A stretch of DNA of 64,000 nucleotides, taken from Flaccisagitta enflata (Eukaryota > Chaetognatha > Sagittoidea > Aphragmophora). The notes under the pieces are model-generated. The model was not told the DNA's origin, made no database searches, and saw only the letters and a list, made by a program, of their open reading frames with translations. A program made the position numbers and the translations under genes. The stretch is from the NCBI GenBank assembly GCA_965153355.1, contig OZ231127.1, positions 100,626,001-100,690,000 of the forward strand, in the 5' to 3' direction. Below, piece after piece: positions 23,963 to 35,035 of the stretch (position 1 is its first letter; each line of letters opens with the position of its first letter).

Positions 23963-24325
23963 TAGCGGCCCCGAAGGGCCCGATGATCTGTGCTTTCACT
24001 CAGGAGAAATTTCTCCTTCTCTTTCTTCCTCTCCGTACCCCCTCCCACTATGTGGCCCATATCCTAGCCTAAAAGCCCTAATCCTAAACTCGAGGCCCAT
24101 ATATAAGCCTCAAGGCCCAAATCCCAGCCTTGAAGCCCTTATTCCAACCTTGAGGCTCAAATCCCAACCTTGATGGCCAAATTCTAGCCCAAGGCCCATA
24201 TCCCAGCATAGTTTTTTCAGCCTATTCAGGGCTGCTGCCCCTCTAACCATCACTCATAGTGACATAGACATACACTCACTTAGGGGCAACGGGTACCGCT
24301 GACCATCTGACGCTTTTGCGACTTT
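23963..24325 (+). mobile_element. Family C foldback, CCCAAATCCCAGCC-type core
   Basis: The left end is GCGGCCCCGAAGGGCCCGAT. The core has about eight 21-bp-like units (AGGCCCAAATCCCAGCCT). The right end is GGGCAACGGGTACCGCTGAC. Confidence 0.7.
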
Positions 24326-24642
24326 TGCGTAACTGTGTGGGAGAGGGGGGTTATTGTATGACCTTGCCCATCAACGATATTGTAACTGGGGTTACTTGCT
24401 GTTTTTTGTCAGTTTGTCCATTTACCATTTATAAAAGCGTCATTAGTATGATCTGTTAGTGATTTGAGGGGTTTTCACATTAAGCGTATTATCTAGTTAT
24501 CACCCAGTGTCACATCTCGACAATTTTCCCAATGCGACAACCTCTTAAATCGTTGAAAAACTTGGAAGTTCGATGACAATAACTGATTTAAACCAAAAGA
24601 AAAAAGTCGGAGATGAGGACAGAGACCACAAAGAAGAAAAAG

Positions 24643-24753
24643 ATGAAAAAGAAGAAGACGAAGAAGAAGAAGAAGAAGAAGAAGAAGAAGAAGAAGAAGA
24701 AGAAGAAGAAGAAGAAGAAGAAGAAGAAGAAGAAGAAGAAGAAGAAGAAGAAA
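24643..24753. repeat. (GAA)n microsatellite
   Basis: GAA triplets; the matching TTC array is at 57711-57762 in copy 2. Confidence 0.95.
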
Positions 24754-24783
24754 GTGGTGAAATGGATAACGAGGGAAAAGAAG

Positions 24784-24964
24784 AACAAGGCTGGATACAC
24801 GCAGCAACCCCAGTCGCGTGCGGGCGGGCGGGGGCCATATTTGAGGTCACTGGACCATTTGGGCAGGAGCAGTGAAGTCAATGAAAATCATAAAAAAGTA
24901 AAAATGTGACGGACCAACGCACTGACGAAAGGACAGAGTGAGTCGTGTAGCACGCAACTAAAAA
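24784..24964 (-). mobile_element. Family A element, full length
   Basis: AACAAGGCTGGATACACGCA at the left and AGTCGTGTAGCACGCAACTA at the right. The length (181 bp) and middle (CCATATTTGAGGTCACTGGA) match the standard 200-bp form. Confidence 0.8.
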
Positions 24965-25021
24965 GAAGCAAATGAGGAAAAAAAGAAAAAAAGGGAAGGG
25001 GTGAATAGAAATATGGTGAAG

Positions 25022-25390
25022 AACTAGTCATCCAAGGATCGCACATGGTTAGCGGTACCCGATGTCCTGCTTGGTGTGATCAAGTGAAGAAATAGAGTGA
25101 GAGCAAGGTAGCCGCCCCAAAAGGCCGATGTCCTATAGGACACAGGGGTGAGCCATTACGTATGTCCGTGTGTCTGTCTAAGAGGGATAATTTTGGGCTT
25201 AAGATAGCTGATATAGAGAGGGCTGATTTACAACTGAAATCTTAAGCCTGAGAGAGGTGGTTTCGGGCCTGAGTAGGGTGGTTTTGGGCCTGAGAGTGGT
25301 GATTTTGGGCCTGAAAGAGCCATATTAGGGCCTAAGAAGCCTCAGGGGGGGGACAGACGTATGTATGTAACGGTTCACCCCTCTGTCCTA
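25022..25390 (+). mobile_element. Family C foldback with full left terminus
   Basis: The left terminus is AACTAGTCATCCAAGGATCG followed by CACATGG. GGCCGATGTCCTATAGGACA follows, then a GGCCTGAGAG-type core and a complementary right end (TTCACCCCTCTGTCCT). Confidence 0.7.
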
Positions 25391-25553
25391 ATTACCATGA
25401 ATCGTAAGTCAAAATATCGTTTGATAGTATGATGCATCATGTTGCCTGGATGAAACGACGAGGATCGCTCATTTTAAGTCTGACTAAAGGACAGATTCGG
25501 ATCCAAGTGAATTAAATGATAGATGCGTGGATGTTTCTAGAAGTCTAGTCACA

Positions 25554-25856
25554 GATAGTCGCTGGCTAAGCGACTCTACAAGAGGGTCTGTCCGTCTGCT
25601 ACCCTTTTTGGGCATCGGCCCCAAAGGGTCAATGACCTATGCTTTCACACATATGGGGGATTCTCTCTTTCTTCTCCTCCCATTCCTTCTCTTTGCGACT
25701 ATTCAAAATCAGCTGAAATAGTGATTTTTGAACATCACTGCCCCCGCCTGGCCCCATAATACCCCTGCCCACCAACATTACTGCTCCTGCCCACCCACAC
25801 TACTGCCCCTGCCTACCTGCCAGCGACTTGGTATTGGCCGTGTATCTGACCTTGTT
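25554..25856 (+). mobile_element. Family A element split by a family C fragment
   Basis: The hairpin start is AGTCGCTGGCTAAGCGACTC and the end is GGCCGTGTATCTGACCTTGT. At 25608-25690 a family C end (GGGCATCGGCCCCAAAGGGT) is inserted. Confidence 0.65.
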
Positions 25857-26476
25857 AACGGGCCAATCGGTCGCTCGCCTGATCGTACGGGACACTCCGC
25901 TTATTCGCTCGGCAGCGCTCCACCTTGATACATTCACTTTGCTTGTTCCGTCGCTGCGCTCACGGACTCGCTACGCTCATGGGCTTGCCACGTTCATTGG
26001 CTTGCAAACTCACTTCGCTCATTCCTCATTCCTCATTCCTCTCTCTAATCTTTCTCCATAAGACAAGTAAGAAATAATAGATCGAGAAATTTAAGTAAGA
26101 TGTCGTCACTTTCTATTGGTAAGCGCTCCTACTCCTCCTCTTCCTCCTCCTTCTCCTCCTCCTCCTCCTTAACCACCGCCACTTACATTTCGGTCAAGTA
26201 TCACCATATTTCCTTTCTGTTGTGTTGTACGAGTCAGTAAGTCAATTGTCTTCCAACAGTAAATGCAGATTATGAGAGCAATTGCCTTCAACCTATGAAT
26301 GTGAAGAAAAAGCGAAAATTTGCCTGATTCATGACGTCACTTCCGGTCCCAACGCGGAGACGTAAAATTCCTCAAACAACCCTTTCCCTAGCTCTAACAG
26401 ATCCCCAAGACACCGGTTCAATGCAAGATGGTCGGAGAATATTTGTTTTTTTGCATATTGTCATTTCGGTACAGGC

Positions 26477-26964
26477 TAATATATATATATATATATATTA
26501 ATACATATATATATCTATATATATTTATATATATATATTTATGTATATGGAATTGCTCCTTGTTGTTCACCATAAGCAAATACCTTAGGTACCAACATTG
26601 GTGCAGTTTCTGTTTATGTAGCATAAATCTCATTTGCATATTATGGTCAGATTTTGTTATAATCTGATGCGTCTTGCTTTCCTCTTTCCATTGACATATC
26701 GATCATATATGTAGCTGATATAGTCTCCGAGATATCTGCTTTTTCCTTCATACACCTCATTTGCATTTTGTCTTGCCATAGTTTCCCCTTTAAAAAAGGT
26801 TATCTTAGCAAGAGTATATAGTGTGACCTATCTATGGAAAGGTCTACCCTGATATACACCAGAGGCATGAATTTTCCAGTGATTTTTCTCTCCAACAAGA
26901 CGTTTAGGAGATACAGCCCCTTGAAGAAACATCGATTTGACAACTCCATCATTTCTTTCTTTAC
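26477..26964. other. AT microsatellite and unique sequence, no gene
   Basis: An interrupted AT repeat (26478-26548) is followed by unremarkable sequence. Confidence 0.6.

Positions 26965-27037
<73 letters not shown>
26965..27037. repeat. (GA)n microsatellite
   Basis: GA dinucleotides. Confidence 0.95.
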
Positions 27038-27042
<5 letters not shown>

Positions 27043-27207
27043 CAAATAGAGAACACTTGCGGATCAATCATTTTAAGCAAGTAATAGATGAAGGCACACA
27101 CATATGCATTTACAAATGTAAGAGTTGCTGTCAATCCTAATTTATTCGTAGTAACTAGTCAGTGAGGGCTCACAAAGCACTCTTCCATTTATTTCAATTT
27201 GGGTATA

Positions 27208-27614
27208 CTACATGAATTAAAAAAAAAGACGCACCTTTTCATTTGCTGATAAAACTGACTCAAAAAGTGTTAAAAAATTTTTTTAGAGGAAGTGATTTTG
27301 AAGATTTTCAAATTATCTTTCACTCTAGACCAATCCCAGATCTGTATCTTCAACGGTTTAGGAGCTAGAGCGCTCCAAAGTGAGAGACCATTTTGCTGAA
27401 TTGCATCTTTTTCAAAGGAACTGCAAAAACAAATTTGGCAACATTTTTACTCAAACTAATGCCATTTCTAAACAAAAAAAGATAGAGATACCAGATTGGC
27501 GCCAAATGAAAGATTTTTTCAAGAGCTTGGTCTAAGATTTTGATTAGTTTTTTTTATATTTTCAATGGCGCAATCAGCCATTCAAAAGTGCGTCTTTTTT
27601 CAAAATTCATATAG
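27208..27614. mobile_element. 407-bp MITE, CTAYATGAATT ends, TA TSD
   Basis: Ends are CTACATGAATT and the complement of CTATATGAATT, flanked by TA. A paralogous unoccupied site lies at about 27872-27925: the flank TTTGGGTATA joins directly to GTGAGGGATGTTGT. A related element of the same length, 407 bp, is at 31285. Confidence 0.8.
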
Positions 27615-27617
27615 TAG

Positions 27618-28044
27618 TGAGGGATGTTGTACCACCTATCATACTACTCAGTACCTTGGATTGGAATGTCCGGCGGTCGCAGTAAGCTTGACCTCTATTC
27701 TATCCTCTAAGGGTATGGTTTCTTAACAATGTTACCCTCGGGTGATTTGTTGAATTTTGGTAACAAAGGTAATGAACATTAGCCCTAGACAACTTTGGTA
27801 AGGAGTTTTCTTTTGGGTTAGAGTTAGAGGGAATGTTATCAAATTCTGTTTTATGGAAAACTAGGAGTGATGCATTCTTCCATTCATTTTAATTTGGGTA
27901 TAGTGAGGGATGTTGTTCCACCTATCATACTGTATGAGTATAAAGTAACATGGCCAATCTTTGGCTAATCTGTGCGCCAAACTCATTAGGTATGTATAAA
28001 TGAAAATTTTGGATAAATAAAGATAATGATGAAATAGGCCAATA
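27618..28044. other. Locally duplicated flank, empty MITE site
   Basis: The sequence around 27872-27925 repeats 27178-27206 joined to 27615-27650. No gene was seen. Confidence 0.6.
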
Positions 28045-28607
28045 CCGGGTGATCAGCCGGAACTGAGTAAATCTTTTTGGACGCTGAGACTGAACCACTG
28101 ATAGTTGAAATGTGGGCAATAGTTCATCATAAAGAAAATTATTGAACGTTTACTTTAAGTCAAAGATGGATATTGTTGCCCAAAAGGCTTGCTAATAATG
28201 GCTTTAGATGCTTTTTTCCATGATTGGGTTTTAATGCCAAAATTGGAGAAACTTGGACAATTGACTTTTCTCCATTTTCTCAATGTCCATGGCGTTTTTC
28301 TGCGCCAAATTGACAAGTTTTTAATCCAGTTTTGAAGAAAACCGCAATTTTATACCTAATATGTCTCTACTCTAAGTGAAATGACTTGCCATCAGACAAG
28401 GATTCTGCGCAAAACTGCACCACTTTTGCAAATCGACTAAAACTGAAATATAACTTAGAAGGCTCTTTCTTTAACATTTTAGGGCTATTTCTTTTTAGAT
28501 AAGCAAACGTTCAGCAATTCTCTTCAATTCTAGACCATCCCCGACTAATTTTCTTTTATATTTTAAGAGTAATAGCATCATACATTGACTCAATTCTGAT
28601 CACCCGG
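28045..28607. mobile_element. 563-bp MITE, CCGGGTGATCAG ends, TA TSD
   Basis: Inverted ends CCGGGTGATCAG and CTGATCACCCGG are perfect and flanked by TA at 28043-28044 and 28608-28609. The interior is AT-rich without a gene. Confidence 0.7.
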
Positions 28608-28889
28608 TATGACACTTATGATAAAAACAATTTAAATGATTGAATAAAAAGAGAATGAATGAATTTACTGAGTGAAAGTGAGACAAAATTGGCAGATAAG
28701 TGCAGTTTTGATTTTTGTCTGACAATGGACAGTCATGACTTTTTATTAGATGTGCAAGGACGCGCAAAAAAATAGTTATGTAATCAGATGCCATAGAAAT
28801 GCATATGGGAGTGGGAATGGTTATCACTATTCAAACATGCCCAACAGGCTAACAGTCGCATGCTCCATTTTACAAATACAATTGCACAT

Positions 28890-29015
28890 ATTCCTTCCTT
28901 CTTTCTTTCCTTCTTTCCCTCCTTCCATCCTACTTTCTTTCCTTTTTTCCTTCCTTTCTTCTTCCGATACCATCCCTTCCTTCCTTTCATCTTTCCTTCC
29001 ATCCTTCATATTTTC
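28890..29015. repeat. Degenerate (CTTC)n array
   Basis: Imperfect CTTT/CTTC/CCTT tetranucleotides. Confidence 0.85.
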
Positions 29016-29218
29016 CTTAAGGAAATGGAAAATGACAAATTTAACTTTAGGCTTTTATCTGACCAAGCTACTCAATCAGACCCAGCTACTGAATCAGACA
29101 CTTCCTTCAAGGAACTAAAAAATGACAAATTACAACAGTACTTCACACCTACATACCTTACACTGTCCTGAAGCTATAAAAAATGGAAAAAAAACCATGA
29201 TTTCAAAAACATTCTGGA

Positions 29219-29446
29219 CAGACGGAGGAATGGATGGTCAAACGGACGGACAGACTGACACCTAAAGGTGTAAAGTCGCGTGTTTGTAACTAAAATGAAC
29301 TTATTCCACCTTAAAACAGCCAAAAAAGTCAAAATTATCAAAATGTTACAGATGGATGGACAGACAGACAGACAGTTGGACAGATATATGGATGGACAGA
29401 TGGATAGACCAACAGAGCAAGGTGTAGAGTCGCGTGCACATGACTA
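29219..29446 (-). mobile_element. Two family A hairpin-end fragments in tandem
   Basis: GGTGTAAAGTCGCGTGTTTG ends at 29294 and GGTGTAGAGTCGCGTGCACA at 29446. Each is preceded by GGACAGAC-type runs. Only the hairpin halves are present. Confidence 0.6.
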
Positions 29447-29514
29447 GAGAAGGGGATATCAATCCATTTTCTTACATTTTAACACTAATTTACACCAGTT
29501 AACACCTTTATGAA

Positions 29515-29712
29515 TTTCGCCGCAAATTTGCAGCGAAATTCCTGCAAAATTCGCGCAAATTTGCAGCGAAATTCCTGCAAAATTCGCGCAAATTTTGCGC
29601 AAAATTCGTGCAAAATTCGCGCAAAATATGCGCGAAATTTGCGGCAAATTTCGCGCGAAATTCGCTGCAAATTTTCTGCAAATTTCGTGCAAAATTTACA
29701 ACAAAGTTTGCA
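29515..29712. repeat. Near-palindromic AAATTTGC/GCAAAATTCG array
   Basis: Short units such as AATTCGCGCAAATTTGCAGC and AAATTCCTGCAAAATTCGC repeat. They are nearly self-complementary, so both strands give similar Arg/Asn/Phe-rich open frames. No coding role is inferred. Confidence 0.8.
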
Positions 29713-29865
29713 TCAATTTTGCAGTGGCAAAAACTGTTAAATCATGTAAAAACACTTGATTATGAGCAATCGACTTTAGCATTCAATTTGGATACACAGC
29801 GGCTCAGTACTTTTTCCCCATTTATCCATTGCCTGCTTAACATGATTGATTACTTTCTCTGCTTT

Positions 29866-29869
<4 letters not shown>

Positions 29870-29954
<85 letters not shown>
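29870..29954. repeat. (CT)n microsatellite
   Basis: CT dinucleotides. Confidence 0.95.
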
Positions 29955-29957
<3 letters not shown>

Positions 29958-29959
29958 AT

Positions 29960-30683
29960 ATTGAAATCAGTGTTGTTAAAAGAAAGAATGATGATAGAGT
30001 TGGAAGATAAAGTGTAGTAAATCAAAAAGCAAGACAGATCCGCAATAGCAATTCACCAATTTGTAACGGAATTAAGAAAAAAATTCTTACGCCAATTAAT
30101 ATGTTTCTATCACAGCAATATATGTGTGTGCAGAATGCAGAAAACCTTACAAAAATAAAAAAAAAGAGATACACCATTATGTCAACTTGAATTGGACAAA
30201 GTTTACAAAATGAAATTGATGTCTATTCACCAATAATGTTTTAGATACAATAAAACCCCGCAATAATGGATGTCAAGGGACCAACAAATTTACTATAGGC
30301 GGGTTTTGAGCATTGCCAACATAGAAATTAAAAGAAATAGACATGAAGGGACCAAGTTTTTAAGTCAATAACTCATAGATCCATTATACAATCTTGCTAA
30401 AAAGTGTACCGACACCTGGGCAATTTATTGATTAATTCACCAACTGTTGACCAAAACATTGTGCTGTAAGTATTAAAAAATGATAGGACATTTTTACTTT
30501 ACAGAGGATTCAAGTTATCCATATATTAAACGCTCCATAAAGCTTTTTACATTGAAAAAGATGACATCATTTCAAATCTCTGAAACAAACTTTGCTGGAC
30601 TAATCATTCTTGATATAGGTTTATTGTTTTGCTTTTAACATCTAAACAATTACAGCTACAGAAACCAGATTGCGCTCATCTTG
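29960..30683. other. No gene; degenerate pogo-like remnant
   Basis: AAAACCCCGCAATAATGG near 30251 resembles the pogo-type end at 30916 but is diverged. TTGCTAAAAAGTGTACCGAC (30391-30410) is inverted near 31254-31276. Confidence 0.4.
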
Positions 30684-30830
30684 AAGTTGGTCGGTTGGTC
30701 GGTTGGTCCGTTGGTCTGTCAAACTTTACTTTTTTTTATGATTTTATTTTTTTGACCTCACTGCTCCTGCCTCAAATATGGCCCCTGCCCACCCGCACGC
30801 GACTTTGGTAGCCGTGTATCCGGCCTTGTT
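30684..30830 (+). mobile_element. Family A element lacking the hairpin
   Basis: Starts in GGTCGGTTGGTCGGTTGGTC and ends GCCGTGTATCCGGCCTTGTT. Confidence 0.75.
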
Positions 30831-30915
30831 TAAAAAAAGTTCCTAACTATTCTGGAAGCTGAGATATCCTTAGTAGAAACTGTCTCTAAAAAATGTGTTT
30901 TTTTTTCTTTCTATA

Positions 30916-31090
30916 CAGTGGAACCCCGCGATAACAGCCCCGCTTTTAGAGGTTCCCCATCAATAAAGGTCAACATTTGAGGTCCCAAATTATAGTTTTG
31001 AATGTGATTTCACCTCTCTCTAAAGGTTATTCTGAGATAAAAGTGAAAAATCTTCAGTCCCACTGGGACCGATGAGGCGGGGTCCTACTG
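30916..31090. mobile_element. Pogo-like MITE, 175 bp, TA TSD
   Basis: Ends CAGTGGAACCCCGCGATAAC and GAGGCGGGGTCCTACTG are inverted repeats between TA dinucleotides. CAGTnGAACCCCnC ends are characteristic of pogo/Tigger-type MITEs. A second copy is at 57078. Confidence 0.8.
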
Positions 31091-31284
31091 TATTTTTGAA
31101 AATAGATGTTTTCATTCTTTGACTTGCCAAATCTGAACGGCTAAAGCTACAGGAACCAAATTGTATTCATTCTGAAGATAATTTGACAAAAACTAATTTC
31201 TTTTTTTAAAAAAAGTTTCTAGCTGTTTTTGAAGCTGAGATATCTTTAGTTGAAGGTGTTGGTATACTTTTTAGCAAGGTGGTA

Positions 31285-31691
31285 CTACTCGACTCAAAAA
31301 AAAAAAAAAGCTGCACCCTATTTTGAGTTGAAGAATAAGAAAAACAAATGATTCAAACATTTTTTTGTTGAAGTAATTTGAAAGATTTTCAAATTTTCTA
31401 GACCAATCCCAAATCTGTATCTCAAACGGTTAAGGAGCTAGAGCTTGTCAAAGTTATCTTCTAATTTGTATAAATGCTGATTTTTTAATGGGATTGCAAA
31501 CCGAAAATGGCAATGTTTTTACTTATTCTTATACCCATTTCTGAACAAATAAAGCTAGAATTTCCAGATTGGAGCCAAATGAAAAATCTTTTCTAGAGCT
31601 TTCAAACGGTCTAAGATTTTAATAAGTTATTTTGAAATTCATTTTGGCAATTTGCCATTTAAAAGTGCGGATTTTTTTATGAGTTGAGTAG
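31285..31691. mobile_element. 407-bp MITE, second copy
   Basis: Ends CTACTCGACTCA and TGAGTTGAGTAG are flanked by TA. Internally it is similar to 27208-27614 (GACCAATCCCAAATCTGTAT, then GGAGCTAGAGC), roughly 70% by eye, with identical total length. Confidence 0.75.
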
Positions 31692-32554
31692 TAGCAAGGT
31701 TAATATTATTTACTTTTGTAATATCAAATCCATAGAATCAAGTTACTAATCCAATATATGCGTATGTATGTAAAATGCAGAATGCAGAAATCCAAGCAAT
31801 GATTGAAAAAAGTTACACAATCTTTGGAACTAGAATTGGATAAAGAAAGCTTACAAAACAGTATTGATGCATATTCACTAAAGATGTTTTTAAATATTTA
31901 CTTTTTAAAAATTCAAGTAACTCAAGTAACTCATCCAATATTAGTGTCTGTGTGCAGAATGCAGTAATTCTTACATTAAAGAAGATAGTCAAAAAGCATC
32001 AGATGGTCAGCGGTACCCATGCCCTGCTTAAGTAGGTTATGATTGAAGTTCCCCTGTTTGTGAAAGCATAAGTCATTGGCTCCTACAGGGCCACTGCCAA
32101 AAAAGGCGTGACTCGACCTTGTGAACTAGAATTGGAGAAACAAAGCAGTGATATTGATGTATAATGTATCCTCACCAATCATGTATTCATATATTTACTT
32201 AAAAGAAATCCAAGTTCACAAAATCGAGTAACGAAATGACAAAGGCATCACGCGACGACGGCCAAGGGTGAAAACAAATTTGATTCTCAAGGCCTTCCGA
32301 GCCAATGAGAGGCCCCCGTTTGGTCAAGTGACTGGCTTGACCAATGAGGGCGCGGGTTTCCTGACGCTGCAGGAGGAAGTTGTTAATTTTTGTTGACAGT
32401 GTTAATCTTTCTTAACAGTGTCAAGGCGAAATTGTGATTAACAATTTTGTTAATCAGAGGCCGTTAATGTGCCATTAATTAACGCAGGGTAAATTGCTCA
32501 CGATATATCTTGGTCATTTTGTCGGAAATGACCTGCTGAGTGGTGATTTCAGCT
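31692..32554. other. No gene; one-ended family C fragment
   Basis: A family C terminus (AGATGGTCAGCGGTACCCAT ... GGCTCCTACAGGGCCACTGC) lies at 31999-32106, unpaired. 32220-32400 is more GC-rich with GGCCAAGGGTG and TGACCAATGAGGGCGCGG; nothing was recognised. Confidence 0.5.
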
Positions 32555-32715
32555 CAGTGTAAAAGGGCCTTAGGGGAATAAGTTGACTGGGTGGTAATTG
32601 GTCATTTTGGCCGGGAAAGTTCTGCTGGGTGGTGATTTCAGCCAATTGTGATAGGAGAATAGGTTGACTGGGTGGTGATAGGTCATTTTGGCCTGGAATG
32701 TCCTCCTGGGTAGTG
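32555..32715 (-). repeat. 81-bp minisatellite, about two units
   Basis: Same unit as in the Xkr-like tail. The minus strand is open and reads GQNDLSPPSQPILL-type repeats. Confidence 0.8.
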
Positions 32716-32844
32716 ATCAACGGGTTGAGTAGAAAATACGGAACCCGTTTTTTGTCAGGTTTTGCTATTCCCCAATAGCATCTAAAGACACTACAGTTAC
32801 GATTTTTGCATATAACGACTTCGTTTCTGGTCGTTACGGTCTAT

Positions 32845-32960
32845 TTAAAGCTATAAAAAGCTATGAAAAGCTATCAAAAGCTATCAAAAGCTATCAAAAG
32901 CTATTTACAATTTCTTGAAGCTATTTAAAGCTTTTCAAAGCTATTTAAAGCTAGTTAATT
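32845..32960. repeat. (AAAGCTAT)n short tandem repeat
   Basis: About thirteen imperfect 9-10-bp units (AAAGCTATC, AAAGCTATTT). TCTGTCTG repeats follow at 32980-33040. Confidence 0.85.
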
Positions 32961-33279
32961 AACACAAAACGAAATGTCTGTGTCTGTCTGTCAATCAGTC
33001 AGTAAGTCAGTCAGTCTGTCTGTCTGTCTGTCTGTGTGTCTCACTGTATCTTTGTAGTTATCTCTCTATGAGAGACTGAGACCAAGAATCGTTTATGTTA
33101 CATCGATGTTATTGAATCTCATGTTAAGCATGTCTGAGAATGATTGCTCATTTTCAAACTTTGGACATTTTCTATCAAAACATTCTTGATAAAATGAATA
33201 TGTAGATGCTAATATATAAAAGTTTTAAAGAATTGATAATTAAAACATATGAAACTAAAATTTGAATATGAAACCTTAG

Positions 33280-33480
33280 AAATCAAAGGTTAAAAAAAGA
33301 GAAAAAAGAAAAACTGTATATCAGAAATTAAGAGTAGAAAAATTAAAAGGAAAAAAGTCAAAAGAAAAAAAGAAAAAAAAAGAAGATAAAAAAAAATGAA
33401 AACTAAAAAGGGAAAAATGAAAAGTGAAAAATGATAAATAAAAATGAAAAATGAAAAGTGAAAAGTAAAAAATGAAAAGT
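33280..33480. repeat. AAAAATGAAAAGTG simple array
   Basis: Purine-rich short repeats; the phenylalanine-rich minus frame is an artefact. Confidence 0.8.
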
Positions 33481-33487
33481 GAAAAGT

Positions 33488-33889
33488 AACAAGGCCAACA
33501 CCTATAAGTCGTGTGCGAGACTTACAGACAAAGAATGACTTAGAATGACTTAGAATGACTTTCAATGACTTAGAATGACCTAAAATGACCAAAATTAACT
33601 TAAAATGACTAAAAAACCAAAAAACCAAAAATAACTTAGAATAACTTAAAATGACTTTAAATGACTTTAAATGACTTAAAATGACTTAAACTGACTCAAA
33701 ATGACTTAGAATAACTTTAAATGACTTAAAATGACTTAAAATGACCTAAGAGTTGACGTTATAGTTCAAAAAAGTAAAGTGTGACGGACGGACGGACGGA
33801 CGGACGGATGGACGGACGGACGGATGGACGGACCGACAGACGGACAGACCGACAAAGCGGGTTGTAGAGTCGCGTGCACGCGACTAAAA
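33488..33889 (-). mobile_element. Family A, long form, AGAATGACTTA core
   Basis: Left AACAAGGCCAACACCTATAA then GTCGTGTGCGAGACTTA. Right AGTCGCGTGCACGCGACTAA. The core is 10-bp AATGACTTA repeats (33530-33755) followed by GGACGGAC runs. It is the shortest of three members with this terminus pair. Confidence 0.8.
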
Positions 33890-33892
33890 AAT

Positions 33893-34005
33893 AAAAAGTG
33901 AGAAAAAAATGAAAATGAAAAATGAAAAATGAAAAATGAAAAATGAAAAATGAAAAATGAAAAATGAAAAATGAAAAATGAAAAATGAAAAATGAAAAAA
34001 GAAAA
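33893..34005. repeat. (AAAAATG)n array
   Basis: About fifteen AAAAATG units directly adjoin the hairpin end of the family A element. Confidence 0.9.
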
Positions 34006-34068
34006 TAAAGATATAAAAAAATCATTATTGATAGTGAATATATTGTATAATATTCTTTCTATCCTTAA

Positions 34069-34252
34069 TTTTTAGTCACGTGCTACGCGACTCTACACCC
34101 CACTTTGTCGGTCGGTTGGTCGGTCGGTCACACTTTACTTTTTTTATGTTTTTTATGTTTGGACCTCACCGCTCTGGCCCAAATGGTCTAGTGACCTCAA
34201 ATATGGCCCCTGCCTACCCGCACGCGACTTCGGTAGCCGTGTATTCGGCGTC
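34069..34252 (+). mobile_element. Family A element, about 184 bp
   Basis: TTTTTAGTCACGTGCTACGC at the start and TAGCCGTGTATTCGGCGTC at the end (terminus mutated). Confidence 0.8.
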
Positions 34253-34397
34253 ATTTTTTTCTAATTATCACAAAAAATCCATAATGAGTAAAAAAGATGG
34301 ACAAAGAAGTGACAGCAATGACAATAACACCATAAAGACGCCAAAATGGCGTTACGTTGCCATGGCGAATACCAGAAATGGCTTTACTACAGGAGTC

Positions 34398-34760
34398 GTT
34401 ATGCAATGGGTTGGTGGTGATTCCAGCCCAGTGTGATAGGGTAATAGGGTAGCTGGGTGATGCTTGGTCATTTTGGCTGGGAAAGTTCTACTGGATGGGG
34501 ATTTAAGCCAATTTTGATATGCGAATAGGTCGGCTGGGTGGTGATTGGTCATTTTGGCTGGAAATTTCCTCCTGGGTGTTGATTCCAGCCCAGTGTGATA
34601 GGATAATAGGGTAGCTAGGTGATGTTTGGTAATTTTGGCTGGGAAAATCCTGCTGGGTGGTGATTTAAGCCCAGTGTGATAGGGAAATAGGATAGCTTGG
34701 TGATGATTGCCGGGAATTTCCTCCTGGGTGGTGACTAATTGTAACAGGGTAGTAGGGTAG
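34398..34760 (-). repeat. 81-bp minisatellite, four to five units
   Basis: The minus strand is open (154-codon frame, 34816-34352) and encodes 27-residue units such as PAKMTNHHPADLF, like the Xkr-like tail. No conserved domain precedes it here. Confidence 0.8.
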
Positions 34761-34764
34761 CTGG

Positions 34765-35035
34765 GTATAGGTGGTTTAGGTGGATTTAGGGGGTCTTGTG
34801 AAATAAACTTCGTCAAGTGGCGTTAACGAGCATTGTGTAGGTGGTTTAGGTGGATTTAGGGGGTCAGTGAGTCTGGTGAAATAAACTTCGTCCAGTGGCC
34901 TAAACAAGCATTGTGTAGGTGGTTTAGGTGGATTAAGGGGGTCAGTGACATTCTGGTGAAATAAACTTCGTTGAGTGGCCTAAACAAGCATTTTGTAGGT
35001 GGTTTTGGTGGATTGAGGGGGTCGAGAAATTCTGC
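34765..35035. repeat. 80-bp minisatellite, inverted relative to 17128
   Basis: About three and a half units of 77-80 bp (GGTGGTTTAGGTGGATTTAG ... GTGAAATAAACTTCGT), the complement of the unit at 17128-17560. Confidence 0.8.

Larger units (their letters stand above)
23151..26476 (+). mobile_element. Long-TIR element copy 1, 3.3 kb, TA TSD
   Basis: It starts GCCTGTACCGAAATGACA and ends with the complement, with TA on both sides. The inverted ends match for more than 150 bp, including CTCCGACCA and the GTCTCCGCG...CCGG block. It corresponds, in inverted order, to 55986-59656. Shared internal landmarks include family A copies, a family C foldback, a GAA/TTC array, and a block with GATAGATGCGTGGATGT. 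No transposase was found, so it is non-autonomous. Confidence 0.8.

Noticed and set aside
24573-24909. Poly-Glu, poly-Lys and poly-Leu frames
   Set aside because: Translations of the GAA array joined to a family A element.
29459-29692. Arg/Phe/Ala-rich frames on both strands
   Set aside because: A consequence of the near-palindromic tandem array.
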